From Delftia tsuruhatensis (GTDB lineage: Bacteria > Pseudomonadota > Gammaproteobacteria > Burkholderiales > Burkholderiaceae_C): DNA of 64,000 nucleotides. The stretch lies in the NCBI RefSeq assembly GCF_903815225.1, contig NZ_LR813084.1:1964501-2028500 (forward strand). The letters are read 5' to 3'. Positions 7,833-16,516 of this stretch are shown one piece after another. How positions within the stretch are numbered: the first letter of the stretch is position 1; every line of letters begins with the position of its first letter. The position numbers and the translations under genes are program-made. The notes under the pieces were generated by a model, which saw only the letters and a program-made list of their open reading frames with translations, made no database searches and was not told where the DNA came from.

Positions 7833-9935
7833 ATGTCTTATCTTGTGCTGGCCCGCAAATACCGTCCCCGCAATTTCTCGGAAATGGTGGGGCAGGAGCA
7901 TGTCGTCCAGGCGCTCACCAATGCCCTGACGCAGCAGCGCCTGCACCATGCCTATCTGTTCACCGGCACGCGCGGCGTGGGCAAGACCACGGTCTCGCGC
8001 ATCCTGGCCAAGTCGCTGAACTGCCAGGGGATTGATGGCCAGGGAGGTATCACGGCGACGCCCTGCGGTGTCTGCGCGGCCTGTACCGAAATCGACAGCG
8101 GCCGCTTTCCTGACTACACCGAGCTGGATGCTGCCTCCAACCGCGGCGTGGACGAGGTGCAGAGCCTGCTGGAGCAGGCGGTCTACAAGCCGGTGCAGGG
8201 GCGCTTCAAGGTCTTCATGATCGACGAAGTGCACATGCTCACGAACACGGCCTTCAACGCCATGCTCAAGACGCTGGAGGAGCCGCCCGAATACCTGAAG
8301 TTCGTGCTGGCCACCACCGATCCGCAGAAGGTGCCTGTGACCGTGCTCAGCCGTTGCCTGCAGTTCAACCTGCGGCCCATGGCGCCCGAGACGGTGCTGG
8401 AGCATCTGGGCCGGGTGCTGGGCCAGGAGGGCGTGGCGTCCGAGCCCCAGGCCCTGCGCCTGCTGTCGCGTGCTGCGCGTGGCTCCATGCGCGATGCCTT
8501 GTCGCTGACCGACCAGGCCATTGCGTTCGGCAGCGGGCAATTGCAGGAGGCCATGGTGCGCCAGATGCTGGGCAGCGTGGACCGCAGCCATGTCTTCAGG
8601 CTGATCGAGGCGCTGGCCCGGGCCGATGGCCAGGTGGTGGTGGAAACCTCCGAGGCCCTGCGCCGCAACGGCCTGTCGGCCGCTTCCACGCTGGAGGAGA
8701 TGTGTGCCGTGCTGCAGCGCATGGCCGTGGCGCAGGCGGTGCCGCAGATGACGGCCGATCCCAGCGATCCCGAGGCCGCGGAAATCGCGCGCCTGGCACA
8801 GCTGATGCCCCGCGATGAGACTCAGCTGCTCTACAGCATCTGCCTGCATGGCCGGGCCGAGCTGGGCCTGGCTCCCGACGAATATGCGGCGCTGACCATG
8901 GCGCTGCTGAGACTGCTGGCTTTCAAGCCGCAGCCTGCAGAGCCCGCTGCGGGCGAGGCTGAAAAAAAAACTCCAGCGCTGACCTCGACGACGGCCAGGG
9001 CCAGGACTGAGCCGCTGGCGCCCGTGGCGCAGCCGGAGGCGGCGCGTACGGAACAGGCTGTCGCTGTACCCGCGGCGGTCCCTGCCGCACCTCCTGCCGT
9101 GGCGACTCCCATGGCAGCATCCGTTCCTGCACCTGCACCTGCACCGCCGCCGTCCTCGCCTGTGACGGTGCGGCGCGAAGAGCCTGTTCTCGCCCCGGCG
9201 GGGGAAGACCGGTCCATCCTCGGGGCCGAGCCGCGCCAGCCCGCGGCCATGGCTCGCGAGGAGCTGTCCGACTCCCCCGAGGAGGACATGCGGGAGTCTG
9301 ACGACGCCGACGACGATGCCCCGCCCGTGCAGGACGCGGATGCTCCCGACGAGGGTGCCTGGGCTGGCATGCCCGATGAAGGCTGGGCCGACGAGGGCCG
9401 ATGGGCCGATGACGCGAACCTGGTCGTGGAGCCTCCCCTCGCCACGATGGCCCTTGCGGCCCAGGCGGAGGAGTTCGAATTCGCCGCCGGGCGCGGACGC
9501 CAGCCCATGGATGCGCCGCCGGCTCCTACCGTGGAGCGCACGCCCGATGGCGATGTCTGGCACGCCACGGTCCAGCAGCTGGTACAGGCCGAGGCCGTCA
9601 CGGCGCTGGCGCGCCAGCTGGCCCTGCAGTCGCAGTTGGTGGCGCGCGATGGGGATGCCTGGACATTGCGTGTCGAAAGCAGCTCGCTGAACCAGCCTGC
9701 CACGCGCGAACGCCTGCGCGCGGCGCTGGAGGCGGCAGGCGTGGCCCGGCAGTTGCAGGTTGAACAAGGCCCCGTGACCGACAGTCCCGCGCGGCGCAAT
9801 GCGGTCGCCAGCCACGAGCGTCAGCGCATCGCGGAGGATATCGTGATGAACCATTCGCTGGTGCAGACCCTGATGCGCAGCCACGGCGCGAAAATCGTGC
9901 CCGGCAGCATCAGGCCCGTATCCATTGAGCCGTAA
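7833..9935 (+). CDS. dnaX: DNA polymerase III subunits gamma and tau
   Basis: 700 residues. Clamp-loader AAA+ core: Walker [10 protein letters not shown] near 45-53, zinc-binding cysteines (C..CGVCAAC) near 64-79, DEVHML and the SRC sensor segment (LSRCLQF). Domain III follows to about residue 365. A long Ala/Pro/Glu-rich linker (380-560) and a C-terminal tau domain that would contact DnaB and the polymerase follow. Codons 377-380 read GAA AAA AAA ACT, a run of nine A at the domain III/linker border where slippage would give a short gamma form. Followed closely by ybaB and recR, as in many proteobacteria. Confidence 0.97.
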   Translation: MSYLVLARKYRPRNFSEMVGQEHVVQALTNALTQQRLHHAYLFTGTRGVGKTTVSRILAKSLNCQGIDGQGGITATPCGVCAACTEIDSGRFPDYTELDAASNRGVDEVQSLLEQAVYKPVQGRFKVFMIDEVHMLTNTAFNAMLKTLEEPPEYLKFVLATTDPQKVPVTVLSRCLQFNLRPMAPETVLEHLGRVLGQEGVASEPQALRLLSRAARGSMRDALSLTDQAIAFGSGQLQEAMVRQMLGSVDRSHVFRLIEALARADGQVVVETSEALRRNGLSAASTLEEMCAVLQRMAVAQAVPQMTADPSDPEAAEIARLAQLMPRDETQLLYSICLHGRAELGLAPDEYAALTMALLRLLAFKPQPAEPAAGEAEKKTPALTSTTARARTEPLAPVAQPEAARTEQAVAVPAAVPAAPPAVATPMAASVPAPAPAPPPSSPVTVRREEPVLAPAGEDRSILGAEPRQPAAMAREELSDSPEEDMRESDDADDDAPPVQDADAPDEGAWAGMPDEGWADEGRWADDANLVVEPPLATMALAAQAEEFEFAAGRGRQPMDAPPAPTVERTPDGDVWHATVQQLVQAEAVTALARQLALQSQLVARDGDAWTLRVESSSLNQPATRERLRAALEAAGVARQLQVEQGPVTDSPARRNAVASHERQRIAEDIVMNHSLVQTLMRSHGAKIVPGSIRPVSIEP
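8962..8970 (+). other. A9 slippery run in dnaX
   Basis: Nine consecutive A within codons 377-380. A -1 shift (or one extra A) reaches TGA at 9008-9010 after 13 codons, giving about 392 residues. A +1 shift (or one missing A) reaches TGA at 8980-8982 after 3 codons, giving about 382 residues. Either product would be a gamma-like clamp loader subunit lacking the tau tail. Confidence 0.6.
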
Positions 9936-9972
9936 GGCGTTTCGTTTTTACCCTACAGAAGAAGGAACTCAC

Positions 9973-10305
9973 ATGTTCAACAAAGGACAACTGGCCGGCC
10001 TGATGAAGCAGGCACAGGCCATGCAGGACAACCTCAAGAAGGCCCAGGAAGAGCTCGGCACCATCGAAGTGGAAGGCGAGTCCGGCGCGGGCCTGGTGAA
10101 GGTGGTCATGACCTGCAAGCACGACGTCAAGCGCATCACCATCGATCCCAGCCTGCTGGCCGAGGACAAGGATATGCTCGAGGACCTCGTGGCCGCTGCC
10201 TTCAATGCGGCCGTGCGCAAGGCGGAGGAAACCTCCAACGAGAAGATGGGCAAGCTCACGGCAGGCATGCCCGGCCTGCCCGGCGGCATGAAGTTCCCGT
10301 TCTGA
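9973..10305 (+). CDS. YbaB/EbfC family nucleoid-associated protein
   Basis: 110 residues from [20 protein letters not shown], with the family segments [23 protein letters not shown] and [10 protein letters not shown]. Homologues form dimers that bind DNA without strong sequence preference. The ATG at 9973 follows GAAGAAGGAA; an in-frame extension to 9925 is unlikely. It sits between dnaX and recR, the conserved arrangement, and a terminator follows. Confidence 0.93.
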   Translation: MFNKGQLAGLMKQAQAMQDNLKKAQEELGTIEVEGESGAGLVKVVMTCKHDVKRITIDPSLLAEDKDMLEDLVAAAFNAAVRKAEETSNEKMGKLTAGMPGLPGGMKFPF

Positions 10306-10377
10306 GGCCCCGCCTGCCGCAAGTCCATCCTGGATGGATGGTGGCGGTGGCAGGTACTGCACCGCCGTCCGCGCGCG

Positions 10378-10407
10378 AGCGATCTGCCCATGCAGGTCGC
10401 TTTTTTT
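10378..10407 (+). terminator. Intrinsic terminator between ybaB and recR
   Basis: Ten-base arms (AGCGATCTGC and GCAGGTCGCT, one G-T pair) around a CCAT loop, followed by seven T. It would end or attenuate dnaX-ybaB transcripts before recR, so recR may need its own promoter or readthrough. Confidence 0.85.
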
Positions 10408-10436
10408 CTGAGAACCTTCATTGAAAGGATGCCGCC

Positions 10437-11027
10437 ATGTCGGACGTGCAATCGCTCGATGCGCTGGTCGAGGCCCTGCGCAGGCTGCCGGGCGTGGGCA
10501 TCAAGTCGGCCCAGCGCATGGCCTTCCATCTGCTGCAGCGCGATCAGGATGGCGCGCGGCAACTGGCCCGGGCCCTGGATACGGCCATTGAGTCCGTGGG
10601 CCATTGCGAACGTTGCCATACCTTCACCGAAGGCCGCGTCTGCTCCATCTGCCAGGACGAGGGGCGCGATGCCGCTCGGCTGTGCGTGGTGGAGGCGCCG
10701 GCCGACATGGCGGCGATGGAACGGACCGGGGCCTATCAAGGCTATTACTACGTGCTGATGGGGCGGCTGTCGCCACTCGATGGCATCGGTCCGCGGGACC
10801 TGGGGCTGTCCAGCTTGCTGGAACGGGCCGGCGACGGCAGGGTGCAGGAGGTGATCCTGGCCACCAGCTTCACGGCGGAAGGCGAGGCCACGGCCCATGC
10901 GATCAGCGAGGCGTTGAAGGCCCGCGGCATCCATGTGACGCGGCTGGCGCGTGGCGTGCCCATCGGCAGCGAACTCGAGTACGTGGACCTGGGTACGATT
11001 GCCCATGCTCTGGTGGATCGCCGGTAG
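10437..11027 (+). CDS. recR: Recombination protein RecR
   Basis: 196 residues. N-terminal helix-hairpin-helix ([20 protein letters not shown]), four-cysteine zinc finger at C57, C60, C69 and C72, then a Toprim domain ([17 protein letters not shown]) and the C-terminal segment [17 protein letters not shown]. RecR acts with RecO/RecF to load RecA on gapped DNA. GAAAGGA precedes the ATG. Confidence 0.97.
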   Translation: MSDVQSLDALVEALRRLPGVGIKSAQRMAFHLLQRDQDGARQLARALDTAIESVGHCERCHTFTEGRVCSICQDEGRDAARLCVVEAPADMAAMERTGAYQGYYYVLMGRLSPLDGIGPRDLGLSSLLERAGDGRVQEVILATSFTAEGEATAHAISEALKARGIHVTRLARGVPIGSELEYVDLGTIAHALVDRR

Positions 11028-11060
11028 GTCCGGGTCCTTCCAATCCTCAAGGGAGCCTGT

Positions 11061-11492
11061 ATGCCCACCTCCGTGATCCTGCCGCCTGGCGGCTTTTCCA
11101 TCGCCCATTGGTGCCTGCTGGTGGCGGCCCTGCTGCCGCTGGTCTGCGCCTATGTCGCCAAGGCCCCCGGCATGAGGCGCCGGTCGGGACAGGAGGGGTT
11201 CGACAACCATGATCCGCGGGCCTGGCTGGCGCGGCAGACCGGCTACCAGGCGCGGGCCAATGCGGCGCAGGCCAACAGCTTCGAATGCCTTCCATTCTTC
11301 ATCGGTGCCTTGGTGGTGGCCTGGCAGCTGGGCGTGCCGGTAGCCCGGGTCGATGCCCTGGCCATGGCCTTCATTGTGTTGCGTGTGGCCTACATCGGCT
11401 TCTACCTCATGGACCTTGCCAGCCTGCGAAGCGCCTCCTGGGCCCTGGCCTGGCTGGTGAATCTGCTGCTGTTCCTCGCGGGCTGGCGCTGA
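11061..11492 (+). CDS. MAPEG family membrane protein
   Basis: 143 residues with four predicted membrane helices. The segment NHDPRAWLARQTGYQARANAAQ followed by NSFECLPFFIGALVVA is typical of bacterial MAPEG (eicosanoid/glutathione metabolism) proteins, in which the region between helices 1 and 2 binds glutathione in characterised members. Function in this organism is unknown. AAGGGA precedes the ATG, 33 bases after recR, so it may be cotranscribed. Confidence 0.85.
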   Translation: MPTSVILPPGGFSIAHWCLLVAALLPLVCAYVAKAPGMRRRSGQEGFDNHDPRAWLARQTGYQARANAAQANSFECLPFFIGALVVAWQLGVPVARVDALAMAFIVLRVAYIGFYLMDLASLRSASWALAWLVNLLLFLAGWR

Positions 11493-11586
11493 GACGCACC
11501 CGGATGCGCAGGCCCTGTGCGAAGGCCTACGGTGTTTCACATACGGGCAAGCACCGATGCTGGGCATGGGGCCTCTGGGCATGATC

Positions 11587-11603
11587 TTGTTGCACTGCAA
11601 CAA
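11587..11603. promoter_or_regulatory. Perfect 17-bp palindrome before the NMT1-type receptor gene
   Basis: TTGTTGCA-C-TGCAACAA lies 10 bases before the ATG of the next gene, so a bound dimer would block initiation of transcription or translation. A TTGTTGCAGTGC half-site also occurs near the ilvB -10 box. Confidence 0.5.
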
Positions 11604-11613
11604 AATACATGCC

Positions 11614-12642
11614 ATGTCTTCCCCTGCGCTTGATCGTCGAACCCTGCTGAGCCTCCTGGGACTGGGTCCTCTCTGGTCGCTGCCGGCCCGCAGTGCCGCA
11701 GAGCCGTTGACGATCGCCGTGGGCGGCCAGGGCCTGCTGTACTACCTGCCGCTGGTGATCGCGCAGCAACTGGGCTATTTCGAGGCCGAGGGCCTGATGG
11801 TGCGGATAGACGACTACCCGGGCGGATCGCAGTCCTTGCAGGCGCTGGAATCGGGGGCGGCCGATGTCTGCGCGGGCGCTTACGAGAACACGCTGCTGGC
11901 GCAACGGCGCGGCAGCCTGCTGCGCGCCTTCGTCGTGCAGGGGCGAGCGCCGCAGATCGCCCTGGGGGTGGCCTCGCGCTGGATGCCTCGCTACCAGACG
12001 CTGGCCGATCTGCGTGGTCGGCGCGTGGGCGTTTCATCGCTGGGGGCCTCCACCGCGCGGGCCGTGCAACTGATGCTGCTGGGCGAGGGGCTGGGGCCGG
12101 ATCTGGTAGAGCTGGTGGGCGTGGGGTCGGGGCCGGAAGCCATGGAGGCCTTGCGCACGGGGCGCGTGCATGCACTGTGCCATGCGGATCCGCTGATGAG
12201 CGTGCTGGAGGACAAGGGGGCCGTGCGCATCGTGCGCGACCTGCGCGATCTGCGCAGCAGTGCCCAGCTGTACGGGGGCTCCATGCCTTCGGGCACACTG
12301 TATGCGCCCCAGGACTTTCTGCGCCGGCACCCCGCCAAGGCACAGGCCCTGAGCAATGCCATGGTGCGTTCCCTCAAGTGGTTGCAGACGGCGGCTCCCA
12401 TGGATGTGCTGCGCGCCGTGCCCGCGGCCTATCTGCTGGGGTCGCGGCGCGCCTATCTGTCGGCTTTCGAACACATGCGCACCACGATCTCGCCCGACGG
12501 GATGATGCCCGTCGATGGGCCGGCGACTGCGCTGCGCGCCCTGGCCCGGCTCGACCCCGGGCTGGCGCATGGCGGCATCGATCTGGAGCGCTCCTACACC
12601 AATGAATTCGTGCGCCAGTCCAGGCAGCGTTTCCACACCTGA
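11614..12642 (+). CDS. NMT1/THI5-like ABC transporter substrate-binding protein
   Basis: 342 residues from MSSPALDRRTLLSLLGLG, a signal peptide with a twin-arginine (DRRTLL) that could use Tat or Sec, cleaved near ARSAA. The mature protein has the family features LTIAVGGQGLLYYLPLVIAQQLGYF (residues about 30-55), YPGGSQSLQALESGAADV and the LADLRGRRVGVSSLGAST segment. Such periplasmic proteins bind sulfonates, nitrate, thiamine precursors or aromatic acids. No permease or ATPase gene adjoins it, so the ligand and partners are unknown. A palindrome overlaps the expected promoter. Confidence 0.85.
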   Translation: MSSPALDRRTLLSLLGLGPLWSLPARSAAEPLTIAVGGQGLLYYLPLVIAQQLGYFEAEGLMVRIDDYPGGSQSLQALESGAADVCAGAYENTLLAQRRGSLLRAFVVQGRAPQIALGVASRWMPRYQTLADLRGRRVGVSSLGASTARAVQLMLLGEGLGPDLVELVGVGSGPEAMEALRTGRVHALCHADPLMSVLEDKGAVRIVRDLRDLRSSAQLYGGSMPSGTLYAPQDFLRRHPAKAQALSNAMVRSLKWLQTAAPMDVLRAVPAAYLLGSRRAYLSAFEHMRTTISPDGMMPVDGPATALRALARLDPGLAHGGIDLERSYTNEFVRQSRQRFHT

Positions 12643-12654
12643 ACTGCAGGGATG

Positions 12655-12676
12655 AAAAAAGCCCGCTGCTGCGGGC
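12655..12676 (-). terminator. Intrinsic terminator of mltD
   Basis: Stem GCCCGC/GCGGGC with a four-base loop, followed on the minus strand by TTTTTT. It lies 25 bases past the mltD stop and just after the convergent receptor gene. Confidence 0.85.
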
Positions 12677-12700
12677 CGGGGCGGGTGATGGCTTGCGCCT

Positions 12701-14248
12701 TCAGCGCTTTTTCACCTTGGAGGGCTTGCCGCCGCGCGGCGCTGCCGTGACGGCCACCTTGGCATTGCGGTTTTGCGGCTGTACGGCCACCTTGCGTGCC
12801 GTGCCTGCCGCTGCCGGGGTGCGGCTGGAGGGCCGGGCCGTGCCCCCTGCGCTGGTGCGTACCGGCAGATAGGCCACCAGCGACTGGCCGGCGCGCAGCG
12901 TGGCGGTGGACTTGAGGTCGTTCCAGTCCGCGAGGTTGGAGACGCTGACGCCATAGCGGTTGGCCACGCTGATCAGCGTGTCGCGCTTGCGTGCCTTGAT
13001 GGTGGTGCGGCGCGTGATCACCTCGGGCGCAAAGCTGATCTGGCCGTTGTCGGCGATGTGGCCCGCCACATCGGCATGCACGTTGGCTCCGCGCGGCACC
13101 ATCAGCGCCGAGCCCGCCTTGATCAGCATCCGGGGCGGGATGTTGTTGAGGGCACGCAGGTCGGACTCGCCCAGGCCCACGCGCTGGGCGGCCTCGGCGA
13201 CGCTGATGGTGGAGGGCACGGTCCACACTGTCCAGCTCGCGTACTGGCCTTCGTCGAAGGCCTGCATGTTGCGTCGGAACACCTTGGCATTGTCCCAGGG
13301 CAGCAGGATCTCCGGCGTGCCTGCGGCGAAGATCACGGGCTTGCGAAAACTCGGGTTCAGGGCCTTGAAGTCCTCGGTCGAGACGTCCGCCAGCTTGGCC
13401 ACCAACTCCACGTCGATATCGCGCGTGATGGTGACGCTCTGGAAGTAGGGGTGGTTCTCGATTAGCGGCAACTCGGTGTTGAACGCTTCGGGATTGGCCA
13501 CGATGTTCTTGACGGCCTGCAGCTTGGGGACGTACATGCGCGTTTCGGCCGGCATCTGCAGGTCGGTGTAGCCGGTGGGCAGGCCCAGCTTCTCGTTGCG
13601 CTTGATGGCGCGGCCCACGCTGCCCTCGCCCCAGTTGTAGGCGGCCAGCGCCAGGTGCCAGTCGCCGAACATGTCGTAGAGCTTTTGCAGATAGTCCAGC
13701 GCCGCGCGCGTGGAGGCCAGCACGTCGCGGCGGTCGTCGCGGAATGCGTTCTGCTTGAGGTCGAAATAGGTGCCGGTGGCGGGCATGAACTGCCACATGC
13801 CTGCCGCCTTGGCGGTAGAGACGGCCTGCGGGTTGAAGGCGCTTTCGATATACGGCAGCAGCGCCAGCTCGGTGGGCATGTTGCGCCGCTCCAGCTCCTC
13901 CACGATGTGAAAGAGGTACTTGCTCGAGCGCTCGGTCATGCGCTGGATGTAGTCGGGCCGGCTCGCATACCACTGCTCGCGGTCCTTGACCAGATCCTGC
14001 TCCAGGTCCGGCATGGCGAAGCCCTGTCGTATGCGTACCCACAGATCGCCGGTGGTCTCTAGCGAGGCCACATCGCCGTTGCCCGCCTTGCCGGTCCCCA
14101 GGGGACTCAGCGGTCCCTTGGGATACATCGGGGAATGGGGAGCCGAACCGGGGGCCGCAGCCGTGCCGGCCAGGTCCGGGCTGCTGGTGGTGGCGCAGCC
14201 CGTGAGGACCAGCAGGCTGCCCAGCAGCAGGGTATGTAGCAGTTTCAT
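12701..14248 (-). CDS. mltD: Membrane-bound lytic murein transglycosylase D-like, LysM protein
   Basis: 515 residues. Lipoprotein signal peptide with lipobox LTGC at about residues 15-18, then an SLT domain: catalytic Glu in ALLPYIESAFNPQAVS, AAGMWQFMPATG and ALAAYNWGEGSV. Two LysM repeats follow (one near WTVPSTISVAEAAQ, one near KARKRDTLISVANRYGVS), and a basic tail. It cleaves peptidoglycan glycan chains to 1,6-anhydro ends from the outer-membrane inner face. The ATG at 14248 overlaps the gloB stop (TGATG), showing coupling; longer in-frame starts inside gloB are not used. Confidence 0.93.
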   Translation of the reverse strand: MKLLHTLLLGSLLVLTGCATTSSPDLAGTAAAPGSAPHSPMYPKGPLSPLGTGKAGNGDVASLETTGDLWVRIRQGFAMPDLEQDLVKDREQWYASRPDYIQRMTERSSKYLFHIVEELERRNMPTELALLPYIESAFNPQAVSTAKAAGMWQFMPATGTYFDLKQNAFRDDRRDVLASTRAALDYLQKLYDMFGDWHLALAAYNWGEGSVGRAIKRNEKLGLPTGYTDLQMPAETRMYVPKLQAVKNIVANPEAFNTELPLIENHPYFQSVTITRDIDVELVAKLADVSTEDFKALNPSFRKPVIFAAGTPEILLPWDNAKVFRRNMQAFDEGQYASWTVWTVPSTISVAEAAQRVGLGESDLRALNNIPPRMLIKAGSALMVPRGANVHADVAGHIADNGQISFAPEVITRRTTIKARKRDTLISVANRYGVSVSNLADWNDLKSTATLRAGQSLVAYLPVRTSAGGTARPSSRTPAAAGTARKVAVQPQNRNAKVAVTAAPRGGKPSKVKKR

Positions 14249-15021
14249 CAGAAATTGTTTTTCCATTGGCGCAGGCCCGCCAGCACACTGGCCGGATCCT
14301 GCTGTCTCACCTGGGCGTCGAAGCCTGCGGCCGCTGCGGCCACGGCGGCTTGCCGCGTGCGAAGAAAGGGGTTGATGGCGCGCTCGGTCTCCAGCACCGA
14401 AGGCAGTGTGGGCTTTCCGGCCTCGCGCAGCGTCTGGCAATGTCGCTGATAGTGCGACAGGGCCTGATTGTCGGGCTCCACCGCCTGCGCGAAGCGCAGG
14501 TTGGACAGTGTGTACTCATGAGCGCAGCACACCAGGGTGCTGTCCGGCAGCGCCGCCAGGGCATCCAGGGAGTGCTGCATCTGCTGCGGCGTGCCTTCAA
14601 ACAGCCGACCGCAGCCGCCCGAGAACAGCGTATCGCCGCAAAACAGCACGGGTTGGGTCTGGGCCTGCGTGCTGTAGAAAGCGATATGTCCGCTGGTGTG
14701 CCCGGGGACGTCGATGACCTGCCAGGGCCCGCCCAGCGTGTGCACGGCGTCGCCGCCGTGCACACGCTGAACGGGCTCGGGCAGCTGTTCGTAGGCGGGT
14801 CCCCAGACCTGGGCACCCGTGGCCTGGCGCAACTGCGCCACGCCGCCGACATGATCGGCATGGTGGTGGGTGACTAAAATGCCCTGCAACTGCAAGTCCA
14901 GCTGGCGCAAGGCTGCCAGCACGGGCACTGCATCACCGGGATCGACGACCAGGGCATGGGCCGAGTCGTGCAGCATCCAGATGTAGTTGTCGGAAAAGGC
15001 AGGAATGGGCAACAGGTTCAT
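14248..15021 (-). CDS. gloB: Hydroxyacylglutathione hydrolase (glyoxalase II)
   Basis: 257 residues starting [17 protein letters not shown]. The metal-binding THHHADH motif is at 51-57, with later ligands in VPGHTSGHIAFY, LFCGDTLFSGGCGRLFEG and CAHEYTLSNL. It hydrolyses S-D-lactoylglutathione in methylglyoxal detoxification. A TATAAT box ends 10 bases before the ATG, so the mRNA is nearly leaderless. Its start codon lies over the start of the divergent methyltransferase gene. Overlaps mltD by one base. Confidence 0.95.
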   Translation of the reverse strand: MNLLPIPAFSDNYIWMLHDSAHALVVDPGDAVPVLAALRQLDLQLQGILVTHHHADHVGGVAQLRQATGAQVWGPAYEQLPEPVQRVHGGDAVHTLGGPWQVIDVPGHTSGHIAFYSTQAQTQPVLFCGDTLFSGGCGRLFEGTPQQMQHSLDALAALPDSTLVCCAHEYTLSNLRFAQAVEPDNQALSHYQRHCQTLREAGKPTLPSVLETERAINPFLRTRQAAVAAAAAGFDAQVRQQDPASVLAGLRQWKNNF

Positions 15022-15850
15022 GAGCAGCAAAATTATAGAGATGCATCACTGGACACAATCTGCCCTCGGCCACTACCTGCTGGAATGGGAACAGCAGCGC
15101 TGTGATGAGGCGGTGGCCGATATCTTCGGCTACCACAGCCTGCAACTGGGGATGCCCATGCTCCAGGGGTTGCGTGCCAACCGCATGCCGCACCGCTGGC
15201 TGGCGCTGGACGGCGATGAGGATCCGGCGCCTGTCGAGGGCGCGCCTGCGCTGGACGTGCCGGTGGCGCTGCTGGCCGATCCGGCGGCACTGCCGTTCTC
15301 CGAGGCCAGTCTAGATCTCGTCGTGATGCCCCATACGCTGGAGACTTCGCCGGATCCGCATGCGGTGCTGCGCGAGGCGGCCCGGGTGCTGATGCCTGAA
15401 GGCCGCATCGTGGTGTGCGGACTCAATCCTGCCAGTTTGCTGGGTGTGCAGCGGCGTGCCGAGCGTGGCGTGTACCTGCCCGATGTGGGCTGGGGTGTGG
15501 GGTATTGGCGGCTGCGCGACTGGCTGCGATTGCTGGCCTTCGAGATCGAGGCCGTGCAATTCGGCTGTTATCGTCCCGCCGTGCAGACGGATCGCTGGCT
15601 GCGCCGTTGGCAGTTCATGGACCGCGTGGGACGGCTGGGCTGGCCCATGCTGGGCGGTGTGTACTGCGTGGTGGCCGTCAAGCGTGTGCCGGGCGCACGC
15701 ATGCTGGAGCCTGCCTGGCGCGGTCGCGCGGTCGTGTCGGGCGCCACGGTGCCGGTTGCCCGTCGCATGCCGGCACAGGCCGGGCCGGACGGTGATCTGC
15801 ATTCCAACCGGCCTGACGGCCGGGCCATTCATATCAAGGATTTTTTTTGA
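15020..15850 (+). CDS. Class I SAM-dependent methyltransferase
   Basis: About 276 residues. After an N-terminal [20 protein letters not shown] segment comes a methyltransferase core: [20 protein letters not shown] (motif with acidic and hydrophobic strand) and [20 protein letters not shown], as in the Methyltransf_11 group. Substrate unknown. The ATG at 15020 overlaps the divergent gloB start; the alternative ATG at 15041 is also plausible. The coding end overlaps rnhA, and the pair is likely cotranscribed. The final codons run through eight T. Confidence 0.8.
   Translation: MSSKIIEMHHWTQSALGHYLLEWEQQRCDEAVADIFGYHSLQLGMPMLQGLRANRMPHRWLALDGDEDPAPVEGAPALDVPVALLADPAALPFSEASLDLVVMPHTLETSPDPHAVLREAARVLMPEGRIVVCGLNPASLLGVQRRAERGVYLPDVGWGVGYWRLRDWLRLLAFEIEAVQFGCYRPAVQTDRWLRRWQFMDRVGRLGWPMLGGVYCVVAVKRVPGARMLEPAWRGRAVVSGATVPVARRMPAQAGPDGDLHSNRPDGRAIHIKDFF
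15032..15037 (-). promoter_or_regulatory. -10 box of gloB
   Basis: TATAAT on the minus strand, 10 bases before the gloB ATG. A weak -35-like TTGTGT lies 15 bases further upstream. The implied leader is only about four bases and has no Shine-Dalgarno sequence. Confidence 0.5.
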
Positions 15851-16293
15851 ATCAAGTTGTTATCTATACGGACGGTGCCTGCAAGGGCAATCCGGGTCCT
15901 GGCGGCTGGGGCGTGGTGCTGGAGGCCGGCAGCGCCAGGAAGGAGCTGTTCGGCGGCGAGCTGAACACCACCAACAATCGCATGGAGATGATGGCCGTGA
16001 TCGAGGCGCTGTCTGCGCTCAGGCGGCCCTGCGACGTGGTGCTCTACATCGACAGCCAGTACGTGCTCAAGGGCATCACCGAGTGGATCCACGGCTGGAA
16101 GGCCAAGGGCTGGAAGACGGCCTCCAAGGAGCCCGTCAAGAACGTGGAGCTGTGGCAGCGGCTGGACGCCCTGGTGCAGGGGGGCGGACACCGCATCGAC
16201 TGGCGCTGGGTCAAGGGCCATGCGGGCGATCCCGGCAACGAGCGCGCCGACGCGCTGGCCAACATGGGCGTGGATCAGGCGCTGGGACGCTGA
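15847..16293 (+). CDS. rnhA: Ribonuclease HI
   Basis: 148 residues. Carboxylate catalytic residues are visible: Asp in [16 protein letters not shown], Glu in [13 protein letters not shown], Asp in [11 protein letters not shown], and the His/Asp of [17 protein letters not shown]. It removes RNA from RNA-DNA hybrids. The start is a TTG at 15847 whose last two bases are within the methyltransferase stop TGA (15848-15850). AAGGA lies 6 bases upstream, inside the preceding coding end, so translation is coupled. Confidence 0.96.
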   Translation: MNQVVIYTDGACKGNPGPGGWGVVLEAGSARKELFGGELNTTNNRMEMMAVIEALSALRRPCDVVLYIDSQYVLKGITEWIHGWKAKGWKTASKEPVKNVELWQRLDALVQGGGHRIDWRWVKGHAGDPGNERADALANMGVDQALGR

Positions 16294-16404
16294 ACGCCTT
16301 GTGCGGGACAGGTGCAATGCCTGTCCCTTGCTCCTCTTCCCGAGGACTAACTCAAACGCGGTAGATGAAAACCCCAGACACAGGATTCGATGGGTGCAGC
16401 TAAT

Positions 16405-16484
16405 ATTTCCATAAGTGGAAATTAATGTGCTCCCTGCCAGGCATCTTCCGTGGCGTGGTGTTTGAAATTGCCACTTGTGGAATT
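16405..16484 (+). promoter_or_regulatory. Two copies of an 18-bp palindrome upstream of the porin operon
   Basis: Site 1 (16405-16422) is ATTTCCATAAGTGGAAAT, with perfect 7-bp arms. Site 2 (16467-16484) is ATTGCCACTTGTGGAATT, which aligns at 13 of 18 positions. They start 62 bases apart, about six helical turns, in the AT-rich 223-base gap between rnhA and the porin. Spacing and symmetry fit cooperative binding by a dimeric or tetrameric repressor. The half-site TGGAAAT resembles that described for IclR of E. coli (recollection). Confidence 0.6.
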
Positions 16485-16516
16485 TTTAAACCATCTCACG
16501 ATGAAAGAGCCTTGCG

